In this document: one piece after another, positions 26,757 through 35,533 of the stretch
Position numbering within the stretch: position 1 is the first letter of the stretch
Layout of the letters: every line of letters starts with the position of its first letter
Source of the DNA: Acinetobacter halotolerans
Lineage (GTDB): Bacteria > Pseudomonadota > Gammaproteobacteria > Pseudomonadales > Moraxellaceae
Length of the DNA: 64,000 bases
Direction of reading: 5' to 3'
Assembly (NCBI RefSeq): GCF_004208515.1
Contig: NZ_SGIM01000010.1
Coordinates: 83,172-147,171, forward strand
The notes under the pieces: model-generated
The model's database searches: none
The model's input: the letters and a program-made list of their open reading frames with translations, nothing else
Told to the model about the DNA's origin: nothing
Position numbers and translations under genes: made by a program

Positions 26757-27752
26757 ATGGATTTGATACAAGCCAATGGTCAGCCACGTTATGGGCGTTT
26801 TGATCAGGTACCCTCTGGAATTAACCTCGATGACTATATCTATAAAACGCCGTATGGTCAGATACTTAAAGGCTGGCGTAAACAGTTAAAATATAAGAAA
26901 TTCAAGTTTTGCGGTATACAGCATGAGCACTACAGTATCGGCGTCGCAATCGTTGATTTATCGTGGGCTGGACATGCTTTCTTTTATATCTATGATCATC
27001 AAGCTGAACAAGTGATTGAATGCAATGCAATTCAACCTTTTGGCTATCAAACCAAGCTGGATGAACAACCGCTATTTAGTCAAAGCTATTTTAAAAAATC
27101 AGGTTATTGTTTTAACATGAAACACACCAATGGTGTGCGTTATATCCAAATCACCAGACATGGTGAAGTTCAGCTTAAAGCGCGTATCTTTTGTGCGGGA
27201 ACTGATGCACTGAGTTTATGTAGTCCAACTGGGATCAATGGTTGGACGTATACGCAAAAGCAAACCACCTTAGCGGTTGAAGGTTATTTTATAAGTCCAA
27301 AACAGCAACAGATAAAATTTAATGCACAAAGCCTTGCATCATTAGATGATACCTGTGGTTTTTTACGCCCTGAAACGGCTTGGTTTTGGTTGTCTTGTCA
27401 GTTCCGTGATGAACAAGATCGTCGTATTGGACTTAACCTTGCATCGGGTGTGAATGAAAGCTTTGGCAATGAAAATGCCTTGTGGGTCGATGGTCGCTTA
27501 TATCCACTCACGGATGTTTTATTTGAACAGCAGAATGAAAAGTGTTGGTCAATTCGCTCTTTGGATGCCCGATTAAACTTGTTGGTGCAAACAGGGTGGT
27601 GTCGTTTTGAAAATATTAATTTACGTTTGATTGGAAGTCAGTTTAATCAATGGCAAGCCAAAGTGAGTGGCACGATTGAGCAAGAAAATGGTGAATTGCT
27701 GGTGTTGAGTGATCAGTATGGTTTATTGGAACAGCACTATGCAAAGTGGTGA
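26757..27752 (+). CDS. DUF2804 family protein
   Basis: 331 residues, no signal peptide. It matches what I know of DUF2804: an N-terminal LKGWRKQLKYKKFKFCG segment, the AIVDLSWAGHAFFYIYD core, the SLCSPTGINGWTYTQKQ signature and a WFWLSCQF-type segment. These proteins have a lipocalin-like all-beta look and unknown function; they occur with lipid-related genes in many bacteria. The gene starts at an ATG without a strong ribosome site and ends before a hairpin. The neighbours give no clear clue. Confidence 0.8.
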   Translation: MDLIQANGQPRYGRFDQVPSGINLDDYIYKTPYGQILKGWRKQLKYKKFKFCGIQHEHYSIGVAIVDLSWAGHAFFYIYDHQAEQVIECNAIQPFGYQTKLDEQPLFSQSYFKKSGYCFNMKHTNGVRYIQITRHGEVQLKARIFCAGTDALSLCSPTGINGWTYTQKQTTLAVEGYFISPKQQQIKFNAQSLASLDDTCGFLRPETAWFWLSCQFRDEQDRRIGLNLASGVNESFGNENALWVDGRLYPLTDVLFEQQNEKCWSIRSLDARLNLLVQTGWCRFENINLRLIGSQFNQWQAKVSGTIEQENGELLVLSDQYGLLEQHYAKW

Positions 27753-27773
27753 TTATTGAGAAATCTTTCCAAA

Positions 27774-27795
27774 CCTCCCTTTAAAAAAAGGGAGG
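27774..27795. terminator. CCTCCCTTT hairpin terminator
   Basis: CCTCCCTTT / AAAGGGAGG stem between convergent genes. The same arm sequence recurs in the hairpin at 41713-41734. Confidence 0.75.
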
Positions 27796-27808
27796 CGCTA
27801 ATGAGATT

Positions 27809-28684
27809 TTATATTGCTGCTTGCCAAAAAGCTTCACCCGCTGCAATTGGGTCATTGGTTTTGGCTAAAGTATCAATCCAAACATCGTATTGACGAATAA
27901 TTGGGTGTTGATTTGGATGGAAGTCTTTTTTAAACCAGTCGCTATATTGCGCTCTTTTTGCCGTCAAAATACCGTTGCGACCAAAGAACCAAGGTAAGCC
28001 TTTACGCGCCATATCAAAACGTTGTCTTAAACTAAAACCATCACATTTTAGCATCACGTCGGTACGGTAAAGGGTAAATCCAAACATTAATACCGTCGTA
28101 ATTACCAATGCAGATTTACGGGTAAACTCAGGCACTTCGCCGACTTGTTGCATTACATCAAATGCCACATCACGATGTTCCATTTCTTCAATAGCATGCC
28201 AAGCAAACAGGGCACGAACAAAAGGATCTGCATCCGCTAAGGTTTCTTTTTGGCTATAGAAAGTATCCGCCATCAGTGCAGTTAAATGTTCTGCTGCGGC
28301 AGTCATGGCAATATTGTATTGTGGAGAACGATTCTTCAATTCAAATTTAAATATTTTCTTTAAACGATGGGTGAATTGATCAACAGGCATACCTTGTTGT
28401 TTCATGACTTGGTTCATTTTGTCATGCGCAATCCCATGTTGAGCTTCTTGACGAATGAAGTCCGTGACGCGTTCCTGCAATTCAGGATCATTGATTTTGT
28501 CACGAAATAAGCGGACACATTCAATGAAATAGCGCTCACCATCAGGAAATGTGAGGCTCAAGGCGTCAAACATACGGGTACGGAACGGATCGCCTCCAAA
28601 CCAAAAACGAGGTGCTTCATTTAAGTGGAAGTCTAAGTTCGTTCTTACGATTGGATCAACCTGATAGGATACATGTGCATTCAT
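27809..28684 (-). CDS. PF10118-type predicted metal-dependent hydrolase, ferritin-like
   Basis: 291 residues. It matches the uncharacterised metal-dependent hydrolase family (PF10118): FPDGERYFIECVRLFRD near residues 48-64, then RQEAQHGIAH, AAAEHLTALMAD and IEEMEHRDVAFD. These Glu/ExxH repeats on helices look like a di-iron ferritin-type site. There is no signal peptide; one hydrophobic helix (about 190-205) may contact the membrane. It is divergent from an AraC-type regulator, a pairing common in proteobacteria, which probably controls it. The substrate is unknown; oxygenase-like or lipid-directed roles are conceivable. Confidence 0.85.
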   Translation of the reverse strand: MNAHVSYQVDPIVRTNLDFHLNEAPRFWFGGDPFRTRMFDALSLTFPDGERYFIECVRLFRDKINDPELQERVTDFIRQEAQHGIAHDKMNQVMKQQGMPVDQFTHRLKKIFKFELKNRSPQYNIAMTAAAEHLTALMADTFYSQKETLADADPFVRALFAWHAIEEMEHRDVAFDVMQQVGEVPEFTRKSALVITTVLMFGFTLYRTDVMLKCDGFSLRQRFDMARKGLPWFFGRNGILTAKRAQYSDWFKKDFHPNQHPIIRQYDVWIDTLAKTNDPIAAGEAFWQAAI

Positions 28685-28798
28685 CGGTGCTCTTCCTTTT
28701 CTTTTAATGTACTCAGTATGGCGAAAGTTCGATGAAATGTTTTGACAGTTACAGCCAAGTTTTATACAAATAGCGACAGATTAGGATGAGATTGGCGC

Positions 28799-29821
28799 AT
28801 GTCAGTTAAAATAATTATTGGATACTTACGATTGTTAAATCGTGTTTTACAACAAGAACACATTGATTTATCTGGAGTTGTTGCACCTGAGCTTTGGCAG
28901 GATTTTGCTGCGTGTTTAGAAAACCCAGATGAACAAGAGTTTGATGTCGAGCGTTATGTCGTACTGTTACGCGCTGCTCAACCTTATTTTACCCGACCAA
29001 TTACGCTTGTTTTAGCTGAACATGCCAATTTACAAGATCTCGGTTTAATGGGGTATTTGGCTTCAACCAGCTTAGATCTACAGCAAGCGTTACAGTTATT
29101 ACAGCGTTATTATTCTCTGATTTTTAAACAGACCAATTTAGAACAACTCGATGTACAACAATTTTCAGATTATATTCAAATTGTATGGAATGCCTCGTAT
29201 CCTGATTATCGTGAGATGTATGAATTGAACTTGGCGCTGATTTTTAAAATTGCCGAATCAATTGCACAAGATACGCTCATTCCACCACAAATGATTCAAT
29301 TTGGTTATGCGCCGCATACTGCGTTATATCATTTTGAAAAGTTTTATGGATGTTCAATACAAGTTCATGCTGGACAATACGCTATTCGCTTTCCTCATCA
29401 GATTTTAAAAGCCAAGAGTATTGCAGCAGATCAACAGCTCAATCAGGTTTTATCGAGTCAAGCACAGCAATCCTTGAATAGCATCAGTTCCGTTGAAATA
29501 CAGCAACAACAATTTAAACAGAAAATTCAAAGTTATATTGAGCAAGGTTTATTGCAGCAAGAAGAAGTTTTGCAACGTTATGTCGCCAAGCGGTTGCATT
29601 GTTCTGAACGAACTTTACAGCGCCAGCTTAAAGCCTATCAATTGAATTTTCAGGAAATTTTAGATCAATATCGGTTGGAGCAAAGTAAGCTTTATTTGCA
29701 GCAAGGCAAGTCATTTTCTGAGATTGCAGAACGTTTAAATTATGCGGATCAAAGCGCATTTGGGCGTGCGTTTAAGCGTTGGACAGGTTTTACACCAAAG
29801 CAATTTTTAAAGTCTCTTTAG
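28799..29821 (+). CDS. AraC family transcriptional regulator
   Basis: 340 residues. The N-terminal arabinose-binding-like domain of the OruR/ArgR type spans about 1-200. The C-terminal AraC helix-turn-helix (about 245-340) includes VAKRLHCSERTLQRQLKAY and the second-helix signature FSEIAERLNYADQSAFGRAF with WTGFTPKQF. It is divergent from the PF10118-type gene and is the likely regulator of it. The last codons lie inside a strong terminator stem. Confidence 0.9.
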   Translation: MSVKIIIGYLRLLNRVLQQEHIDLSGVVAPELWQDFAACLENPDEQEFDVERYVVLLRAAQPYFTRPITLVLAEHANLQDLGLMGYLASTSLDLQQALQLLQRYYSLIFKQTNLEQLDVQQFSDYIQIVWNASYPDYREMYELNLALIFKIAESIAQDTLIPPQMIQFGYAPHTALYHFEKFYGCSIQVHAGQYAIRFPHQILKAKSIAADQQLNQVLSSQAQQSLNSISSVEIQQQQFKQKIQSYIEQGLLQQEEVLQRYVAKRLHCSERTLQRQLKAYQLNFQEILDQYRLEQSKLYLQQGKSFSEIAERLNYADQSAFGRAFKRWTGFTPKQFLKSL

Positions 29822-29846
29822 TTTTCAGAACAAAACTAAAGAGACT
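29811..29846. terminator. Perfect 15-bp stem overlapping the AraC gene end
   Basis: AGTCTCTTTAGTTTT (29811-29825) pairs perfectly with AAAACTAAAGAGACT (29832-29846) around CAGAAC. The stop codon and the two preceding codons of the AraC gene are in the left arm. It serves both convergent genes. Confidence 0.8.
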
Positions 29847-29857
29847 CATATGAATTT

Positions 29858-31189
29858 TTAAGATGTTCTTAAGCGTGGATAATTAAATACAATTGCCAGT
29901 ATCGCAAAGATAGCTAAAATCCAGCAATAGTAGATATGTCCAATCAATTCTATAGGCGAAAGTTTGGCTATCGAGCAGGCAAGAAGTAATTGTGCGCCAT
30001 AGGGGATAATCCCTTGGGTTACACAAGAAAAAATATCAAGTAAAGCGGCACTACGTTTCGGATCAACCCCGTATTCTTTGGCGACCTCACGTGCCATATC
30101 TCCCGATAAAATAATCGCAACAGTATTGTTGGCAACGAATAAATTTGAGAAGACCACAAGGAAACTAATGCCTAATTCACCTGCACGTTGTCTTCCAAAT
30201 TTAAATAAGCGAGTAATCGCGTAGATCCGTTGGATTAACCATTGTAAACCGCCTTCTTTTTGCATCAAAGCTGACAGTCCGCCAAGGAGCATGGAAAGTA
30301 ATGCCACCTCAAACATGCCCACAAAACCGTTATAAATTGAATTATTCAATTGCAGCAGGTTGAATTCTGGCTTTTCAATAAGCCCCATAACCCCAGATAA
30401 AACCACACCAATCATTAAAACAGCAAGTACATGTAAGCGACTAAATGCGAGGAAGAAAATGGCTAGATAGGGCAGAATTAGCCATAAATCATACGGCTTT
30501 GATTGAATCTCCTCGGCATGCTGGCTTAATGAAACATAAACAATCAAGCTGATCAATGCAGCAGGCAAAGCAATCCAGATGTTGACTCTGAATTTATCTC
30601 TTAATTCAACATTTTGGCTGCGTGTCGCGGCAATAGTCGTGTCTGAAATCATCGATAAGTTATCACCAAACATTGCACCACCTACCACGGCACCAATGGC
30701 ATAAATAGGAGCAATATCGGTTGCTTGAGAAAAGCCAAATGCAATCGGGGCACAGGCTGCAATGGTACCCATTGACGTTCCCATTGCTGTTGCAATAAAC
30801 GCGGAGATGATAAACAGCATGGGTAAAACATACTCTGCTGAAATCAATGAAAGCCCTAGTTGAACCGTAGCATCGACACTGCCAATGGTATTGGAAACGC
30901 TGGCAAATGCGCCCGCCAACATAAACACCATAAACATCAAAATCAAGTTAGGATGACTTGCGCCCTGTAGGAAATCTTCAATAGCAGTATTGAGTTTTTG
31001 TTTGTAGAGGAGTAGTGCAAGAATCACTGCTGGAACAGCAGCGACAGGGGCTTTTATTTGATAAAAGGCAAATTCTGTCCCAATCATTGAATGATAAATA
31101 CCACTCCCTAGAAAGATGATCAAAAATACCAATAGAGGTAGCAACGCAAGCGCATTACTGTGCACTTTTTCCTGAGAGTGGGAAGACAT
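29858..31189 (-). CDS. Na+/H+ antiporter, NhaC family
   Basis: 443 residues with about 11-12 hydrophobic segments. NhaC-type sequence features include IIFLGSGIYHSMIG near the N-terminus, ATAMGTSMGTIAACAP, GAVVGGAMFGDNLSMISDTT (the conserved GDxxSxxSDT motif) and FVANNTVAIILSGDMA. It should exchange Na+ (possibly with an organic anion, as in MleN) for protons at the inner membrane. It is divergent from trpA. Confidence 0.9.
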   Translation of the reverse strand: MSSHSQEKVHSNALALLPLLVFLIIFLGSGIYHSMIGTEFAFYQIKAPVAAVPAVILALLLYKQKLNTAIEDFLQGASHPNLILMFMVFMLAGAFASVSNTIGSVDATVQLGLSLISAEYVLPMLFIISAFIATAMGTSMGTIAACAPIAFGFSQATDIAPIYAIGAVVGGAMFGDNLSMISDTTIAATRSQNVELRDKFRVNIWIALPAALISLIVYVSLSQHAEEIQSKPYDLWLILPYLAIFFLAFSRLHVLAVLMIGVVLSGVMGLIEKPEFNLLQLNNSIYNGFVGMFEVALLSMLLGGLSALMQKEGGLQWLIQRIYAITRLFKFGRQRAGELGISFLVVFSNLFVANNTVAIILSGDMAREVAKEYGVDPKRSAALLDIFSCVTQGIIPYGAQLLLACSIAKLSPIELIGHIYYCWILAIFAILAIVFNYPRLRTS

Positions 31190-31378
31190 AAAATCAAAAG
31201 AACATTCAAAAATTGCGCATAGTATAAAGGAGCTTGGCCAATTTCTAAAATGTAGTGGGATTGGACTAAAATTAGGAAGCTTTGATCATTGAGAAAAAAT
31301 CCAAAATATAGATAAATGTATCAGGGCTGTTGTTGGTGGCAATAATCAACACTGCAATCATCTCAAACGCTGTTCAAT

Positions 31379-31416
31379 GTACAAAAAATAGCGTTACAAT
31401 GCAGTGTTTTTTGTAC
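31379..31416. promoter_or_regulatory. Inverted repeat in trpA leader/promoter
   Basis: GTACAAAAAA (31379-31388) and TTTTTTGTAC (31407-31416) are perfect 10-bp inverted arms around 18 bp that contain a TACAAT -10-like box; TTCAAT 16 bp upstream could be the -35. It is a good candidate for an operator over the trpA promoter. Confidence 0.55.
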
Positions 31417-31461
31417 GACTACAAACAACTCCTCAACATAAATCAAGGAAAGCATAATCCT

Positions 31462-32265
31462 ATGTCACGTCTTGCCACTCGTTTTGAACAGCTTAAATCT
31501 CAGCAACGTAAAGCGCTTGTTTCTTATGTGATGGCAGGTGATCCGCATCCACAGGTAACCGTTCCATTACTTCACCAAATGGTTGAAGCGGGCGTTGATG
31601 TTATTGAATTGGGTCTACCATTTTCAGATCCAATGGCAGATGGTCCAGTGATTGCCTTAGCCGCTGAGCGTGCTTTGGCTGGTGGAACCAATACCTTAGA
31701 TGCGTTGAATATGGTCAAAGAATTTCGTCAACAAGACCAAACGACACCTGTTGTTTTAATGGGTTATCTAAACCCTGTTGAAGTGATTGGTTATGAAAAG
31801 TTTGCGGCTTATGCGAAAGACTGTGGTGTTGATGGTGTTCTTCTCGTGGATTTGCCACCAGAAGAATCACAGCAGTTGGGAGACATCTTAAAACAAAATG
31901 AGATGGATCAAATCTTCTTGCTTGCACCAACTTCGACCGATCAGCGTATTCAACATGTGGTCAATCAAGCCAGTGGCTTTGTTTACTATGTGTCACTCAA
32001 AGGTGTGACTGGTGCAGCGACATTAGATACCTCAGAAGCAGCAGCGCGGATTGCAAAAATTAAATCTAAAACTAATGTGCCAGTCGGTGTTGGTTTTGGG
32101 ATTAGTGATGCAGCGTCTGCAAAAGCCATGGGACAAGTTGCCGACGCTGTGATTGTAGGCAGTGCTTTCGTTAAATCTTTTGCAACATTGCCAGCCGATG
32201 AAGCTGTGCAACAGACGGTGAATAAAGTGAAGGAGCTTCGAGCTGCGCTCGATGAGTTAGTATGA
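31462..32265 (+). CDS. trpA: Tryptophan synthase alpha chain TrpA
   Basis: 267 residues from the ATG at 31462; the open frame extends 44 codons upstream, but family similarity starts at MSRLATRFEQL. Catalytic Glu49 (VIELGLPFSDP) and Asp60 (PMAD) fall at the same numbers as in E. coli. It cleaves indole-3-glycerol phosphate to indole, which is channelled to TrpB. The stop overlaps accD (ATGA). It heads the trpA-accD-folC-SPOR operon. Confidence 0.97.
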   Translation: MSRLATRFEQLKSQQRKALVSYVMAGDPHPQVTVPLLHQMVEAGVDVIELGLPFSDPMADGPVIALAAERALAGGTNTLDALNMVKEFRQQDQTTPVVLMGYLNPVEVIGYEKFAAYAKDCGVDGVLLVDLPPEESQQLGDILKQNEMDQIFLLAPTSTDQRIQHVVNQASGFVYYVSLKGVTGAATLDTSEAAARIAKIKSKTNVPVGVGFGISDAASAKAMGQVADAVIVGSAFVKSFATLPADEAVQQTVNKVKELRAALDELV

Positions 32266-33164
32266 GTCAAGACGTAGAAATCATAACAGGGAAAGTATTG
32301 CATCCTGCAACCCCTTGGACGGAGCGTGAAGTTCCTGGGATTCAGGTCGCGGATCAACAACAGATATTCAAAGCGACGTTTACTGAGCCAACGATTGAGT
32401 GTCCTGAGTGTCATGCACTGGTTACTCGTACTGCGATGTCATTCAATGCTTATGTTTGCCCACAATGCGATGAACACTTACGCATGCGTGCGCGTGATCG
32501 TTTGAATTGGTTTTTTGATCAAGTCAACACTGAGTTAGGTCAAGAGTTTAGTGCCAAAGATCCATTGAAGTTTGTGGATACAAAGTCTTATCCAGATCGT
32601 ATGCGTGAAGCACAAGATAAAACGGGTGAAACAGAAGCACTCGTGGTCATGCAAGGTTCTCTGAAAGGTTTAGATTTAATTGCTTGTGCTTTTGAATTTG
32701 ATTTCATGGGTGGTTCAATGGGTACAGTTGTGGGTGATCGCTTTGTACAAGCGGCTGAACGCGCGATTGAACTGCATCAACCTTTGATTTGTTTTGCTGC
32801 TTCGGGTGGTGCACGTATGCAAGAAGGGATGTTGTCCCTCATGCAAATGGCACGTACCTCGGCTGTGATTCAAAAAATGAAAGAAGCACGTGTACCTTAT
32901 GTAGTGGTATTGACGCATCCGGTTTACGGTGGCGTAACGGCATCATTGGCCATGCTGGGTGATGTACATATTGCTGAGCCTAAGGCCATGATTGGTTTCG
33001 CAGGTAAACGTGTGATTGAGCAAACGGTGCGTGAAAAACTGGAAGAACCTTTCCAACGAGCAGAATATTTGCTTGATCATGGGGTAATCGATCAGATTGT
33101 TCACCGTCATGCGTTACGTGATACTGTATATCGACTTGTTGCAAAGCTGATGAATTTACCTTGA
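32262..33164 (+). CDS. accD: Acetyl-CoA carboxylase carboxyltransferase beta subunit AccD
   Basis: 300 residues. N-terminal four-Cys zinc ribbon CPECHALVTR...CPQCDEH, about residues 46-69, then the crotonase-fold carboxyltransferase domain with GGSMGTVVGDRF, FAASGGARMQEGMLSLMQM and TASLAMLGDVHIAEPKA. With AccA it transfers CO2 from carboxybiotin to acetyl-CoA in fatty-acid synthesis. It overlaps trpA by 4 bp and folC by 4 bp, so translation is coupled. Confidence 0.97.
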   Translation: MSQDVEIITGKVLHPATPWTEREVPGIQVADQQQIFKATFTEPTIECPECHALVTRTAMSFNAYVCPQCDEHLRMRARDRLNWFFDQVNTELGQEFSAKDPLKFVDTKSYPDRMREAQDKTGETEALVVMQGSLKGLDLIACAFEFDFMGGSMGTVVGDRFVQAAERAIELHQPLICFAASGGARMQEGMLSLMQMARTSAVIQKMKEARVPYVVVLTHPVYGGVTASLAMLGDVHIAEPKAMIGFAGKRVIEQTVREKLEEPFQRAEYLLDHGVIDQIVHRHALRDTVYRLVAKLMNLP

Positions 33165-34447
33165 AACCGCACGACCCACATTCAAAAGATACATTAACAA
33201 CATGGCTCGATTATTGGAGCCATGTTCATGTTACAGGCATTGATTTAGGCCTAGAACGCGTCATCCCTGTCGCTGAAAAGTTAGGTGTGATGCAGCCAGA
33301 TGCGAAAGTATTTACAGTCGCGGGTACCAATGGTAAAGGTTCAACCACAACCACGTTAGCCGCTATTTTAAATGCACAAGGCTATAAAGTTGGTCTCTAT
33401 CAGTCACCGCATATTTATCGTTTCAACGAGCGTGTGAAGTTGGCTGGTGTGGAAGTCGATGATCAAACTTTGATTGATGCTTTTGTTTTGGTCGATCAAG
33501 CTCGCCGTGAATGTGGTTTATCACTCTCTTTCTTTGAAGCAACCACTTTGGCTGCTTTCGTTATTTTTAAACAGCAACACTGTCATGTTTGGGTACTCGA
33601 AGTGGGTTTGGGCGGGCGGCTTGATGTGGTCAATGTCATCGATCCAGACATTGCTGTTATCACCAATATTGGCTTAGATCATACTGACTGGCTTGGTGAT
33701 AGCATCGAAAAAATTGCGTTTGAGAAAGCAGGCATTATTCGCCCAAATATCCCCGTTATTTTTGCAGGACAACAACAACTACCTCAAGCAGTTCAAGATA
33801 AGGTGACTGAGACTCAAGCTCACTTGTCTGTTTTAAATCGAGATTATTTTTATCAGCTCAATGATGATGGTCAAACATGGTCATTTGCATCATCAGGAAC
33901 GACATTGCAGCTCCCAGTCGGGCAGTTAGCGCTTGATAATATTTCTACGGCTGTCGCTGCTGTGCTCCTGAGTGGTATCGAAATATCCCAAACAGCAATA
34001 GCACAAGGAATCCAACAAGCAGCTTTGCAGGGACGTTTTGAAATACGTCAGATTCAAGGTAAAACGGTGGTTTTCGATGCAGGTCACAATCCGCATGGTG
34101 TTGAATTTTTATTGAAGCAGTTGCGAAAATTCCTAAAATACAATAAACAGTACACAGAAGTTGTTGCAGTATTTTCAATGTTGGCAGATAAAGACATTGC
34201 ATCGGTCACTGATTTACTAAAAACAACAGTAAAAAATTGGTTTATTGCTAATTTAGATGTGCCTAGAGCCGCGCCAGTGCAACAGTTACATGATGCATTG
34301 CACGGTCAACAGGTACATGAGTTTGGCAGTATCCAACAAGCTTTTGAAACTGCGCTGAACAAATGTAATAACAATCAGCTGATTTTAGTCTGTGGTTCGT
34401 TTCATACCTTAGAAGCGGTCTGGGAGTATTTAGAACAATGTCAATGA
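33161..34447 (+). CDS. folC: Bifunctional dihydrofolate/folylpolyglutamate synthase FolC
   Basis: 428 residues starting at TTG overlapping the accD stop (TTGA); no in-frame ATG precedes the conserved part. The Mur-ligase fold shows P-loop TVAGTNGKGSTTTTLA, YQSPHIYRFNERV and EVGLGGRLDVVN, plus FDAGHNPHGVEFLLKQL in the C-terminal domain. It adds glutamate to dihydropteroate and folates. The accD-folC-SPOR order is standard in gammaproteobacteria. Confidence 0.96.
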   Translation: MKPHDPHSKDTLTTWLDYWSHVHVTGIDLGLERVIPVAEKLGVMQPDAKVFTVAGTNGKGSTTTTLAAILNAQGYKVGLYQSPHIYRFNERVKLAGVEVDDQTLIDAFVLVDQARRECGLSLSFFEATTLAAFVIFKQQHCHVWVLEVGLGGRLDVVNVIDPDIAVITNIGLDHTDWLGDSIEKIAFEKAGIIRPNIPVIFAGQQQLPQAVQDKVTETQAHLSVLNRDYFYQLNDDGQTWSFASSGTTLQLPVGQLALDNISTAVAAVLLSGIEISQTAIAQGIQQAALQGRFEIRQIQGKTVVFDAGHNPHGVEFLLKQLRKFLKYNKQYTEVVAVFSMLADKDIASVTDLLKTTVKNWFIANLDVPRAAPVQQLHDALHGQQVHEFGSIQQAFETALNKCNNNQLILVCGSFHTLEAVWEYLEQCQ

Positions 34448-35478
34448 ATAACAAACAACGCTGGATGGGCGGCGTTGTTTTACTTGGAGGTGGTGTTTTA
34501 TTGGCAGCATTACTTCTTAAAGGTAATGAAGAAATAGAACAAGACAAGACACAAGCTCAGATTGAACACCCCAGTGCTCAAACTGAGTCTAAACCAAAAC
34601 TTGCACAGCCTGCTCAAGATAGTGAAATGGTGTCATTGCAACCAATGGCTGTTGATATCGAAACAGAAAAACGGTTGCTGGAAGAACAGCGTCATGCACG
34701 TGAGAAAGCTGTTGCTGAACAAGAAGCGCTTGCCGCTGATTTTTTAAAGATGCAACAAGAAGCAGAAGCTGCTGCTGCACGTAAAGCCGCAGAGGAATAT
34801 GCTGCAATTAATGCCCGTCGAAATGCTGCACAAGAAAGCTCGGATAATATTCCACCAGAGTTGATTGAGGATGACAAAGTCAAAGCACAACGACTTGCAG
34901 AAGAAAAGCGTAAGTTGGAAGAAAAACGTAAAGCTGAAGCAGAGAAAAAAGCCGCTGAAGATAAACGTAAAATTGAAGCAGACAATAAGTTAACTGAAGA
35001 AAAACGTAAAGCCGAAGCAGAGAAAAAAGCTGCTGAAGAAAAACGTAAAGCTGAAGCAGAGAAGAAAGCTGCTGAAGAAAAACGTAAAGCTGAAGCAGAG
35101 AAGAAAGCCGCCGAAGATAAACTTAAAGCCGAAGCAGAGAAAAAAGCTGCTGAAGAAAAACGTAAAGCTGAAGAAGCCGCGAAGAAGAAAGCGGATGCTG
35201 AAAAGGCACGTGAGCTTTTGGAAAATGGCGATAAGAACTGGATGGTACAGGTGGCATTGGCTGCAAACCAAGCCAACGCTGATGCAGTGGTATCTAAATT
35301 ACGTGCGAAGGGCTACAAAGTCACAACCAGCCCAACCTCTAAAGGGATTCGTATCATGGTTGGTCCTTCAAAGGATCGAGAAACTGCCGATGCCGCGCGT
35401 AAGAAAATTGCGGCAGATGAAAGTTTAAATATGAAATCAGCTTGGGTGATTGATTGGGTGCCACTTGATCAACGTTAA
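34438..35478 (+). CDS. SPOR domain protein (DedD-like), inner membrane
   Basis: 346 residues. An N-terminal transmembrane helix (about 10-28, GGVVLLGGGVLLAALLL) is followed by a long periplasmic Lys/Glu/Ala-rich coiled-coil of roughly 170 residues and a C-terminal SPOR domain (about 265-346: NWMVQVALAANQANADAVVS, then SKGIRIMVGPSKDRETADAA). SPOR domains bind denuded septal peptidoglycan, so a cell-division role like DedD is expected. The coiled-coil is encoded by a 39-bp tandem repeat. The start at 34438 overlaps folC by 10 bp; the ATG at 34444 (ATGA overlap) is equally possible. Confidence 0.88.
   Translation: MSMNNKQRWMGGVVLLGGGVLLAALLLKGNEEIEQDKTQAQIEHPSAQTESKPKLAQPAQDSEMVSLQPMAVDIETEKRLLEEQRHAREKAVAEQEALAADFLKMQQEAEAAAARKAAEEYAAINARRNAAQESSDNIPPELIEDDKVKAQRLAEEKRKLEEKRKAEAEKKAAEDKRKIEADNKLTEEKRKAEAEKKAAEEKRKAEAEKKAAEEKRKAEAEKKAAEDKLKAEAEKKAAEEKRKAEEAAKKKADAEKARELLENGDKNWMVQVALAANQANADAVVSKLRAKGYKVTTSPTSKGIRIMVGPSKDRETADAARKKIAADESLNMKSAWVIDWVPLDQR
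34918..35190 (+). repeat. 39-bp tandem repeat, seven units, in SPOR gene
   Basis: Seven consecutive 39-bp units encode a 13-residue heptad-like module (consensus EEKRKAEAEKKAA). Units 3-5 (34996-35112) are identical at the protein level; units 1, 2, 6 and 7 are more diverged. It is likely to vary in copy number by slippage or recombination. Confidence 0.9.
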
Positions 35479-35501
35479 GTGAAACACCCTTAGTCTCTTT
35501 C

Positions 35502-35533
35502 AAATGGATTCTACAGTTGCTGTTGAATCCATT
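35502..35533. terminator. Terminator overlapping phosphatase 3' end
   Basis: AAATGGATTC / GAATCCATTT stem with a 12-nt loop. It ends the SPOR operon and covers the last codons and stop of the convergent phosphatase gene. Confidence 0.8.

Noticed and set aside
34918..35190. CRISPR-like regular repeats
   Set aside because: Units are contiguous without spacers, in frame, and encode a coiled-coil.
34692..35276. Minus-strand Ser/Ala/Phe-rich ORF of 194 codons
   Set aside because: Mirror of the 39-bp repeat in the SPOR gene; the repetitive open frame results from biased codons of the real gene.
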